NCBI RefSeq assembly: GCF_015706575.1
Contig: NW_024037050.1
Location: forward strand, 3,100,001 to 3,164,000
Origin: Patiria miniata
Taxonomy: Eukaryota > Echinodermata > Asteroidea > Valvatida > Asterinidae
DNA: 64,000 nucleotides
Direction of reading: 5' to 3'
Shown here: positions 1 through 9,906 of the stretch, in pieces
Layout of the letters: each line of letters opens with the position of its first letter
Position numbering within the stretch: position 1 is the stretch's first letter
The notes under the pieces: generated by a model
What the model saw: the letters and a program-made list of their open reading frames with translations, nothing else
Database searches by the model: none
Told to the model about the DNA's origin: nothing
Made by a program: the position numbers and the translations under genes

Positions 1-110
1 TGTATAGTCATGATTAAGTTACCCAGAATGCCATCCCACTTCCTTCACAAGATTCTGTGAATGTTATCAGCCCTTCCGGCCCAGAACCCCTGCAGGCCCT
101 GTTTGCAGGC
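1..110. repeat. interspersed repeat piece, inverted partner at 9496-9598
   Basis: The stretch reading ttacccagaatgccatc then cttccttcacaagattctg recurs as its reverse complement at 9496-9598. A more diverged direct relative of its right part (cagcccttcc, then ccctgtttgcaggg) lies at 14022-14100. No coding capacity. Confidence 0.6.
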
Positions 111-462
111 CGAGATACCATCGAAGCGCTATCATGAAGGATGCACATCGGTATCGTGAACAGCGCCCGTAATGTAATGTGATGTCCTGGTGTAATGTTG
201 TTTTCGTCTACATTTTAATATTCGGGGTTTTTTTTAATTTAAGGATGAAAACTTGCTGTGCACATCATTTTTCACGAAAATAATGTTTGATAAACAGGCT
301 AATGAAGGACTGTTGGGAACAGCGAACGGAATATAGGCCTGATTTTCAGTGTTAACAAACTAATCCCTAGAACAATCTTCTTTAAAGACATCTGTACAAT
401 GTTGAAATAGTATATAAACGGAGTTGAGAATCTGTATCTGTCAAAATACAAAGCACAGAAGT

Positions 463-602
463 CAGGCGCGGATGCAGAGGGGTCGAACCCCCTCCCAACA
501 CCACGCTCTGACACACCGTATGTATATGATAAGATCGGATATAAATAACGGGCCTGACCCCCCCCCCCCCCCCCCCCGCCAAAGTTCCTGGATCCGCTCC
601 TG
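463..602. mobile_element. 140-bp CAGG inverted-repeat element with 20-C tract
   Basis: It starts caggcgcggat and ends atccgctcctg, imperfect terminal inverted repeats. It carries an uninterrupted run of 20 C at 558-577. The copy at 15778-15935 has a shorter, interrupted C run. CAG-starting termini recall hAT-type MITEs, but no 8-bp target duplication is visible. Confidence 0.55.
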
Positions 603-881
603 AATGCACCTGATGCCTGTTTCAAAAGAGTCTACATAATAATAGTGTTGATTGTTGCGTAACAATCAGTATGTTTAGCACACGTATATAGGCCTACGAC
701 TAACGAGGATGCCGTATACAATTGTCCAAACAAACAGCGGTTGACTAATTACTGCCCAAAATATGGACTTCTGTTCGTCCATAGAGCCAAAACAGATGCA
801 CACGGAAATGCCAGTTCCACGTTTCGCCGCGGACTCCGCCTATTATTAAGACAAATTGTTTTTGAAGAGAATTCTGAGGAA

Positions 882-951
882 GCCTGATGGCCGAGTGGTT
901 AGATTCGTAGTCCACGAATCGCGGAGTCCGGAATCGAATCCCGTCGGTGTC
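882..951 (+). other. tRNA-derived piece (pseudo-tRNA or SINE head)
   Basis: It has an A-box-like tggccgagtggtta and a B-box-like gaatcgaatcc. A gattcg/cgaatc stem stands where the anticodon arm would be, but the loop lacks T33 and the acceptor stem does not pair. The copy at 16220-16289 has an intact gggatcgaatccc T arm. I take both as tRNA-derived repeats, not genes. Confidence 0.5.
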
Positions 952-1809
952 TTTTTGCTTTTCAACGCACGTACGCATTCCATTCAGTCATTATAAGATG
1001 TTTAATTTCCCGTCGTCAAATACCAACAGTACCTTAGCTTAATCGGTAAGCACTGCTGCTGGTACTGTCCGTGAGTTCCAGGTTGGCGCCTTCGTACAGG
1101 TTCAGGGCATGTGGTCCACTCGGAGGATCAGGGCTTAGGGGCCGCCCTGTTCCTCCCTTAGCTCTTTGCTTTTACATGGTGCCTGGCCCTCGGGTTATAT
1201 GGATGGAAAGGGAAGGAAGTGTGTATTGGTCGGGGACGCCGAGACCCCGGAAGAGAACTAAGGGATCGGCTGGGGCAATGTTATGGCTCAGACCGATCCC
1301 TGAAAGCTTGACTAGCACATAACTTTTTGATTTGTTTTTTATCCTCTATCTTTTATACTTTGGTTTAGTTTGATATTTACATCTGCTCGGCAAATGTACG
1401 GTGGTTTTGAAAACGAAACAGAGGTCTATGTCATGAATCAATGAATCATAATTGACTATAATTAAAACGGAGTTTCGTTCGATCAATATGACTTCCATTA
1501 TTAATGGCGCAATTGCCAATTGACATAAAAACGCCATATTATACCGGGAAAAAATAAAGACGTACATTGTAATATAAACATTATTTACATCTTTCAAATA
1601 ACGTTTCTTCAATTGTGAACATTCCCAACAAATATAGTAATTCGCAAAATAGAAGAACAAAACGCAAGATAACAAAGTACGTTACCCTTAAAACTGGAAA
1701 TTAAAAATGAAAAACAAACTACAATAATGCACATTAAGGATTGAATTGGAAAAAAAAACATTGCATGGGGCTTTTACTGGCTTGCTTTTTTTTGACAGTC
1801 AGTAACATG

Positions 1810-2366
1810 CAGGCGCGGATCTTAAGAAAGTTTTTTTTTTGGGGGGGGGGGTTCGAACCCCTCCACTGCTCTGACCCAAAAAGTAAAGCTATTCTACAGC
1901 GGTTATTAATACTAGGCCCATATCACAGAATATGCATATACCCCCTAAGAAAGCTGCCAATGTCCGTATTTTTGTGCAAAGCGGACATTATTACCAGTAA
2001 ACAGTTTAAGCGTGTCAGAGCGGGGGGGGGGGGGTGTTTCGCATTTTTTTTCACGGATTTCTCTGAATTGTGTTTTTGGACAGAACTGGTCATGGGCATT
2101 GCGAGGGGGCAAGGAGGAGGCGCTTGCCCCCCCCCCCCCCCCCCCCCCCCCGGAGAAATCAAAAAAAAAAAAAAAGAGGCGTAAAGTCATAGTGGTGTAA
2201 ACTTAATGAGTTGGGGTGGGGGTTGCAAAATGTCCATGCCACCCTCTTTAACTGATAAATCGAGATTTTGTTGAGAAATACAAGAATTTTTTGGGAAAAG
2301 TTTTTTTGCCCCCCTCTAGAAAAAGTCCTGAAAGAGAGATACCCCCCCCCCCCAGATCCGCGCCTG
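1810..2366. mobile_element. 557-bp poly-G/C element with CAGGCGCGGATC termini
   Basis: Ends are caggcgcggatct and agatccgcgcctg, 13-bp inverted repeats. Inside are long G and C runs (for example near 2129-2150) and the core gccaatgtccgtatttttgt. The counterpart in the second block is 17151-17690. No transposase is encoded, so it is nonautonomous. Confidence 0.65.
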
Positions 2367-2399
2367 CACCTCCTCGATCGTCTCCGAAAATCAAAAGGT

Positions 2400-2690
2400 G
2401 GTAGGGGGGGATCACACTATACTTTCATTGGGGGCGCTGTTCAAATCCGATGATTATTAACACTGAGTCTATATCACATAATGTGCATACACCCCCTAAC
2501 AAAGCTGCCGATGGCCGAATTTTTGTGGAAAGCCAACATTGTTACCAGTAATCAGTTTTTGCGTGTTGGAGTGGGGGGGGGGTGTTTGCATTTTTTTTTA
2601 CGGATTTCGATGATTTTTTTTTTTTTTTTTTGGACAGAGCTGGGGGACCCGCCCCCCCCCCCCCCCCGGATCCGCTCCTGCACCTCCTCG
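2400..2690. repeat. related poly-G repeat copy
   Basis: A second copy of the core found in 1810-2366 (gctgccgatggccgaatttt, then ttaccagtaatcag). It ends in a C-run followed by gatccgctcctg, the same terminus as the 140-bp element. Related copies: 8395-8740, 17740-18040 and 20350-20690. Confidence 0.6.
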
Positions 2691-2804
2691 ATCGTTTTGC
2701 GCAATGCATGATCGAGTGCAATGACATCGGGGATGACCCTGCATTTCTTCAGAAGCTTTCGGCAGCAGCACGCGCCTTCCGCCGCTGCGCCCCCCGTCTT
2801 CTGC

Positions 2805-3985
2805 AAGGCTAATCCCCTTGCAATTTTTGTCAATTTTGGTCAAAAAATGAAATGGCTCTAAACTTCCTGGAAAGACTCTTGAGGGGACCCTCGAACACAT
2901 TCCAACTCGATTCAGGGACAGATATATCATTAAAAAGAAATTCTTATTTTAGCCTAATTTTATAAAAAAAAAAATGTAAGGCTAACCCTTTGCAATTTTT
3001 GTCGATTTTGGTCAAAAAATTAAATGCTTCAAACTTCATGGAAAGACTCTTAAGGAACCCTCGAACACATTCCAACTCGATTCAGGGACAGATATATCTT
3101 GAAAAAGAAATTCATTTTTAGCCAAATTTTATGAAAAATGTAAGGCTTACCCCTTGTAATTTTTGTCAATTTTGGTCAAAAAATGAAAATGCTCCAAACA
3201 TCCTGGAAGACTCCTGAGGGGACCCTCGAACACATTCCAACTCGATTCAGTGACAGATATATATCATTAAAAAGAAATTCATTTTTAAGCCAATTTTTAT
3301 GAAAACTGTAAGGCTAACCTCTTGCAATTTTTGTCAATTTTCGTCAAAAAATTGAAAATGCTTTAAACTTCCCGGAAAGACCCCTAAGGGCCCCTGGAAC
3401 ACATTCCATTTCGATTTAGGGAGGGATATATCATTAAAAAGTAATTCATATTTTAGCCAAATATTATGAAAAATGTAAGGTTTATAACTCCTTGCATTGT
3501 TTGTCAATTTCGGTCAAAAAAATGAAAATGCTCCAAACTTCTGGAAGGACTCCTAAGGGACCCTCAAACACATTCCCACTCGATTTAGGGACAGATTTAT
3601 CAGTAAAAAGAAATTCATATTAAAGCCAAATATTATAAAAAATGTAAGGTCAACTCCTTACAATGTTTGTCAATTTTCGTCAAAAAATAAAATTGCTCCA
3701 AACTTCCTTGAAGGCCTCCTTAGGGACCCTGTAACACATTCCAACTCGATTTAGGGACAGATTTATCAGTAAAAAGAAATTCATATTTTAGCCATTTTTT
3801 ATTAAACAAAAATGTAAGGCTAACCCCTGGCAATGTTTGTCAAATTTGGTAAAAAAAATGAAAATGCTCCAAAATTCCTGGAAAGACTCCTAAGGGACCC
3901 TGGAACACTTTCCACTCCATTTAGTGACAGATATATCATTTAAAAGAAATCCATATCTTATCCAATTTTTATGAAAAATGTAACG
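2805..3985. repeat. 165-bp tandem satellite, about 7 units
   Basis: Each unit carries aaaatgtaaggctaacccc, a gtcaattttggtcaaaaaat stretch, gaacacattccaactcgatt and gggacagatatatcatt. Units begin near 2805, 2974, 3146, 3308, 3475, 3644 and 3812. The same satellite continues at 18175-18735 and 19669-20345. Confidence 0.85.
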
Positions 3986-6900
3986 CTAACCCCTTTTCCC
4001 ATTTTTTTTTGCCTAATTTTGATGAAAATGCAAGGTTAACCCCTTTTAATTTTTCAATTTCCAGAAAAGTCAAATTTTGCCCAATTTTAATAAAAATGCA
4101 AGGTTAACCCCTAACTATTTAAAATTTAACAGAAAAGTGAGATTTTGGCCAATTTTGATGAAAATGCAAGGTTAACCCCTTACATATTAATTTTTCCCAG
4201 AAAAGTCAAGTTTTGCCCAATTTTTATAAAAATGCAATTTTTCCCAATTTTAAGGAAAATGCAAGGTTAACCCCTTGCAATATTAAATTTTTCACAGAAA
4301 AGTCAAATTTTGCCCAATTTTCATAAAAATACAAGGTTAATCCCTAAGAATTAAAAAATGTCCAGATTTTGATAAATTTTCAAGGTTACTCCCCTAACAA
4401 TTTTAAATCTCCAAGAATTGTCAAATTTTGCCCAATTTTGATGAAAATGCAAGGTTAACCCCTTACAATTCTAAATTTCCCAGAAATTTCAAAAATTGCC
4501 CAATTATGTTGAAAATGCAAGGATTACCCCTTACAATTTTAAATTTCGCAGCAAAGTCGAATTTTGAGCAATTTTGATGAAAATGCAAGGTTAATCCCTT
4601 TCACTTTTCAATTTCCAGAAAAGTCCAATTTTGCCCAATTTTAATAAAAATGCAAGGTTAACCTCTAACAATTTCGAACTTGCCAGAAAAGTCAAGTTTT
4701 GCCCAATTTTGATGAAAATGAAAGGTTAACCCCTTACAATTTAATTTTTATCCAGAAAAGTCTTAGTTGGCACCATTTTAAGGAAAATGCAAGGTTAACC
4801 CCTTACAATTTTGAATCTCCCAGAAATGTCAAATTTTGCCCAATTTTGTTGAAAATGCAAGGTTAACCTCTTACAATTTTAAATTCCCCAGAAAAGTCAG
4901 ATTTTGGCCAATTTTGATGAAAATGCAAGGTTAACCACTTACAAATTTAAACTTGCCTGAAATGTCTAATTTTGCCAAATTTTAAGGAAAATGCGAGGTT
5001 AACCCCTTACATATTATTTTTTTTTCAGAAAAGTCAATTTTGATGAAAATGCAAGGCTAACCCCCTTTACAACTTGAAATTTCCCAGAAAAGTCAAATTT
5101 CGCCCAATTTTAAGGAAAATGCAAGGTTAACCCCCCTACAATTTTAAACTTGCAGATAAGTCAAATTTTGCCCAATTTTAAGGAAAACGCAAGGTTAACC
5201 TCTAACAATTTCGAACTTGCCAGAAAAGTCAAGTTTTGCCCAATTTTGATGAAGATGAAAGGTTAACCCCTTACAATTTAATTTTTTTTCCAGAAAAGTC
5301 TTAGTTTGCACCATTTTAAGGAAAATGCAAGGTTAACCCCTTACAATTTTAAATCTCCCAGAAATGTCAATTTTTTCCCAGTTATGATGAAAACGCATGA
5401 TTTAACCCCTTACTATTTAAAATTTCCCAGAAAAGTCAGATTTTGGCCAATTTTGATGAAAATGCAAGGTTAACCACTTACAAATTTAAACTTGCCTGAA
5501 ATGTCTAATTTTGCCAAATTTTAAGGAAAATGAGGGGTTAACCCCTTACAATTCTAAATTTCCCAGAAATTTCAAAAATTGCCCAATTATGATGAAAATA
5601 TAGGATTACCCCTTACAATTTTAAATTTCGCAGCAAAGTCGAATTTTGAGCAATTTTGATGAAAATGCAAGGTTAATCCCTTTCACTTTTCAATTTCCAG
5701 AAAAGTCCAATTTTGCCCAATTTTAATAAAAATGCAAGGTTAACCTCTAACAATTTCGAACTTGCCAGAAAAGTCAAGTTTTGCCCAATTTTGATGAAAA
5801 TGAAAGGTTAACCCCTTACAATTTAATTTTTATCCAGAAAAGTCTTAGTTGGCACCATTTTAAGGAAAATGCAAGGTTAACCCCTTACAATTTTGAATCT
5901 CCCAGAAATGTCAAATTTTGCCCAATTTTGTTGAAAATGCAAGGTTAACCTCTTACAATTTTAAATTCCCCAGAAAAGTCAAATTTGGCCAAATTTTATT
6001 GAAATGCAAGGTTAACCTCTTACAATTTTGAATTCCTCAGAAAAGTCAGATTTTGGCCAATTTTGATGAAAATGCAAGGTTAACCACTTACAAATTTAAA
6101 CTTGCCTGAAATGTCTAATTTTGCCAAATTTTAAGGAAAATGCGAGGTTAACCCCTTACATATTATTTTTTTTTCAGAAAAGTCAATTTTGATGAAAATG
6201 CAAGGCTAACCCCCTTTACAACTTGAAATTTCCCAGAAAAGTCTAATTTCGCCCAATTTTAAGGAAAATGCAAGGTTAACCCCCCTACAATTTTAAACTT
6301 GCAGATAAGTCAAATTTTGCCCAATTTTAAGGAAAACGCAAGGTTAACCTCTAACAATTTCGAACTTGCCAGAAAAGTCAAGTTTTGCCCAATTTTGATG
6401 AAGATGAAAGGTTAACCCCTTACAATTTAATTTTTTTTCCAGAAAAGTCTTAGTTTGCACCATTTTAAGGAAAATGCAAGGTTAACCCCTTACAATTTTA
6501 AATCTCCCAGAAATGTCAAATTTTTCCCAGTTATGATGAAAACGCATGATTTAACCCCTTACTATTTAAAATTTCCCAGAAAAGTCAGATTTTGGCCAAT
6601 TTTGACGAAAATGCAAGGTTAACCACTTACAAATTTAAACTTGCCTGAAATGTCTAATTTTGCCAAATTTTAAGGAAAATGAGAGGTTAACCCCTTACAT
6701 ATTTTTTTTTTTCAGAAAAGTCCATTTTGATGAAAATGCAAGGCTACCCTTATAATTTCAGTTTTTCAAGAACAGTCAAATCTTGCCAAATTTTGATGAA
6801 TACTATGTAAGGTTATCCCTTTACAACTTGAAATTTCCCAGAAAAGTCAAATTTCGCCCAATTTTAAGGAAAATGCAAGGTTAACCCCCTTACAACTTAA

Positions 6901-8058
6901 AATTTCCCAGAAAAGTCAAATTTTGCCCAATTTTAAGGAAAAAGCAAGGTTAACCCCTTCAATTCGATTTTTCCCAGAAAAAAAATTTTTTGCCTAATTT
7001 TGATGAAAATGCAAGGTTAACCCCTTATAATTTCGAGCTTGCCAGAAAAGTCAAGTTTTGCCCGATTTTGATGAAAATGCAAGGTTAACCCCTTACAATT
7101 CTAAATATTCCAATTATGATGAAAATGCAAGGTTAACCCCTTCAATTCGATTTTTCGAAAAGTCAAATTTTGCCAAATTTGAAGGAAAACGCAAGGATCC
7201 AGAGGGGGTTTTGGGGGTCGAACACCTCCCCTGCTCCGACACAAAAAAGTAAAGCTATTCCGCAGTGGTTATGTGACCGGCCTGAATCTGACATGAAAAT
7301 GCAAGGTTAACCTCTTTCAATTTTGAATTTCCCAGAAATGTCACATTTTAGCCAATTTTAATGAAAATGCAAGATTAACCCTTTACAATTAACCCTTTGC
7401 CCAATTTTAAGGAAAACGCAAGGTTAACCCCTTGCAAGGTGATTTTATTCAGAAAATTTTTTTGTTGGCTAATTTTGATGAAAATGCAAGGTTAACCCCT
7501 TACAATTTTGAACTTACCAGAAAAGTCAAGTTTTGCCCGATTTTAATAAAAATGCAAGGTTAACCCCTTACTATTTAAAATTTAACAGAAAAGTGAGATT
7601 TTGGCCAATTTTGATGAAAATGCAAGGGGAACCCCTTACATATTAATTTCTCCCAGAAAAGTCAAGTTTTGCCAAATTTTGATGAAAATGCAAGGTGAAC
7701 CCCTTACAATTTCAAACCTGCCAGAAAAGTCAAATTTTGACAAATTTTGATGAAAATGCAAATCCCGCAGAAAAGTCAAATTTTTCCCAATTTTAAGGAA
7801 AACGCAAGGTTATCCCCTTACAAATTTTTCCCAGAAATTTATTTTTGCCTTGTTTTGATGAAAATGCAAGGTAAACCACTAACAATTTTGAACTTGCCAG
7901 AAATGTCAAGTTTTGCCCGATTTTTGATGAAAATGGAAAAACAGTCAAATTTTGCAAAGTTTTTATGAATATGCAAGGTTATCACCCTGCAACTTCAAAT
8001 TTCCCAGAAAAGTCAAATGTTGCCCATTTTAGGAAAACGTAAAGTTAACCCCTTACAA
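3986..8058. repeat. 68-bp tandem array, about 60 units
   Basis: The unit is roughly gatgaaaatgcaaggttaac, then cccttacaattttaaatttc and ccagaaaagtcaaattttgc. Units vary by substitutions and short deletions. A block of many units is repeated (4495-5570 against 5577-6720). The first 47 bp or so of the unit resembles the middle of the adjoining 165-bp unit. No gene lies in this stretch; short frames such as 7058-7252 are repeat shadows. Confidence 0.9.
7195..7291. repeat. poly-G family fragment inserted in the 68-bp array
   Basis: About 97 bp starting ggatccagagggggtttt, with cgacacaaaaaagtaaagct, which matches 1838-1910 of the 557-bp element. The 68-bp units resume on both sides, so the fragment entered the array or was captured during its growth. 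Confidence 0.6.
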
Positions 8059-8394
8059 TGGCTACCTCGTATTCACGAGGTTTATTATTATTATTTGAGG
8101 GCGTACTCAAAGCCAACATCAAGGATTGTACATTCAGACAATCCCGACCAAAATGGTTGGGACACTTCCTGAGCGTTCCACGGTCACCCACTCCCCCGCT
8201 CCCCCGGTCAATGTTGTTCTCTCCAGCTGATGGAGTACACACCGCGTCATTGAACGGGGGTCGGGGGTTGGGGGCTTAGCGAGATTTGGCCAGGATTGTA
8301 GGCAGCGTGATATCAGCCGATGGCTCGTCCATTTATAAGACACTGGCATTTTGACGTCTTGAAAAAATTTCCGATGATGAATATAAACGACCCG
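8059..8394. other. unassigned stretch after the array
   Basis: It starts with a small hairpin (acctcgtattcacgaggt) and a (tta)n run like a SINE tail, then unique-looking sequence with C-rich tracts. I see no gene and no firm repeat match. Confidence 0.4.
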
Positions 8395-8740
8395 CCGAAA
8401 GCGTGGATCACAACAGGCGACAAGGGCCCAAGCAGGAATTTCTCAGGGGCGGGGGGGGGGGGAGGGGGGAAAGGAGGGGGGAGAGTTCATCAGCAAACAA
8501 AAATCTGAAATGTAGACAGACAGTTTTTTTCTCCCGACATTTTGGTCTCCGAAAATCAATGGTGGATGAAGGGGGGGGGGCGGATCAAAACAAAATACTT
8601 CCAAACCATGCTTTCAATCCGACAATTATTAACACTATATATTACAGGGTAGTGGACAAATACCCCCTGACCCCTGGGTGTCGCGGGGGGGGGGGGGGGG
8701 GGCAAGGGGGCGATGATCTCTATAAAAAAAACTGCTACGT
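8395..8740. repeat. poly-G repeat copy ending block A
   Basis: It shares aggaatttctcagggg, tctccgaaaatcaa, caatccgacaattattaaca and ataccccctgacc with 20350-20590 and 2390-2500. It contains several long G runs, including one at about 8686-8702. Confidence 0.6.
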
Positions 8741-8899
8741 TGCTTGATATTTTGGTTTTCCTTATACTGATATTCTTAGCGCCGATTTTACCCTCCTCAG
8801 GGCAGTGGCATAGCAGGGGGGGGGGGGAGGGGAGTGCACTGAGGAAAAAAAGTAACCAGCTACAGTCCATCATTTGTAATTTGTGCATGTTGTTCGTTT

Positions 8900-9495
8900 G
8901 AAGCAACAAAAGAGTTCAAAATCCAATGAAGGATACTAAGCAACTAACCTGATAAAGTTTCAGCTAAGCTTCAGCTGTACATTCCGAGAAAAACAGCATT
9001 CTAAGATCTCAATTTCAAATCAAAAGTTACTGAATCATGTTTTGAATTGCAGCTATACGCGACGTCGCGCACTGATCCGACGAATTATAACAACCGCGCG
9101 CGTGTGCGTCGTTCCAATACTTGTGCGCGCTGCGCTGAATAACAAAACGAACTACTAATTTAAATTTTCCTACGGTGCTTCTTAAGAATCACCGTTGGAA
9201 ATGCCTTCTTTCGTTGATTACTTCGAAATGACAGCTTCCCAGAAAAAAATATTTTAACAGGGAGTTCGGTTCCCTTACTATCTTTCAACCAAGTTTGTTT
9301 TTCAACCATGATTACGCCAGATACTTTTCGGATGGCTGCAAATGATGGACTCTACCTTTAAGATCGAGCCAGGTGGGGCCGCGCGCATCAAAATGGGGTC
9401 CGCGACATATCGGCTGTCTGTCGGCAGCGATGAAAAGCGCCACCTACTGCCCGAGAGTGTCCATAATTATTTCGCTCGTACCACCCCCCCCCCCC
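8900..9495. other. no feature seen
   Basis: Mixed-composition sequence with a CG-rich patch near 9060-9135 (gacgtcgcgc, ccgcgcgcgtg). I see no coding region or recognisable repeat. Confidence 0.4.
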
Positions 9496-9598
9496 CTCGC
9501 CCTGCAAACAGGGCGCTGGGAAGGGCAGATGAGCTTCACAGAATCTTGTGAAGGAAGTGGGGATGGCATTCTGGGTAATTCATCATGACCTATGTATC
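9496..9598. repeat. inverted copy of 1-110
   Basis: The reverse complement reads ttacccagaatgccatcccc and cttccttcacaagattctg, then gcccttcccagcgccctg. It sits about 300 bp left of the foldback element; a direct relative of its inner part lies right of that element at 14022-14100. Confidence 0.55.
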
Positions 9599-9906
9599 AA
9601 GCGTGTGGCTGCAGCTGTAAACCGCGGTTTGCCAATGTGCGCAAATACTATCTAAAAAGTTTGTCATAGAAATACATATATAGGCCTACGCACCATACCG
9701 GATGTGATTTCATTTTCATTGCGGACCATGAGAACAAATTTTGAGCGTCGAATGATATGCATTTCGACCCTTCGTGAATTCGAAACGGAGCCTGAGCAAC
9801 TGACGGGAGTTGAAAATTTACAAAAGAGATAGGTTTTACAGATTGTCCTACATTAATATGTTTATCAACCAAAAAAAGGGTGCCGCATTTAAGAATGGGA
9901 ATACTA

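Larger units (their letters stand above)
114..2804. repeat. repeat block copy A (duplicated at 15438-18174)
   Basis: From accatcgaagcgctatcatg onward this block runs nearly base for base with 15438-18174, with scattered substitutions and small indels. It holds a tRNA-like piece, two poly-G/C inverted-repeat elements and unclassified sequence. Both copies lead into the same satellite of about 165 bp. Short reading frames inside are in low-complexity tracts and I do not call them genes. Confidence 0.8.

Noticed and set aside
2012-2930. Open frames rich in Gly, Pro or Lys runs
   Set aside because: They follow from G, C and A homopolymers in repeats and appear on both strands at once. No conserved protein is recognisable.
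3986-8058. CRISPR-like repeat-spacer array
   Set aside because: Units are contiguous with no unique spacers and the surroundings are a metazoan gene locus; it is satellite DNA.
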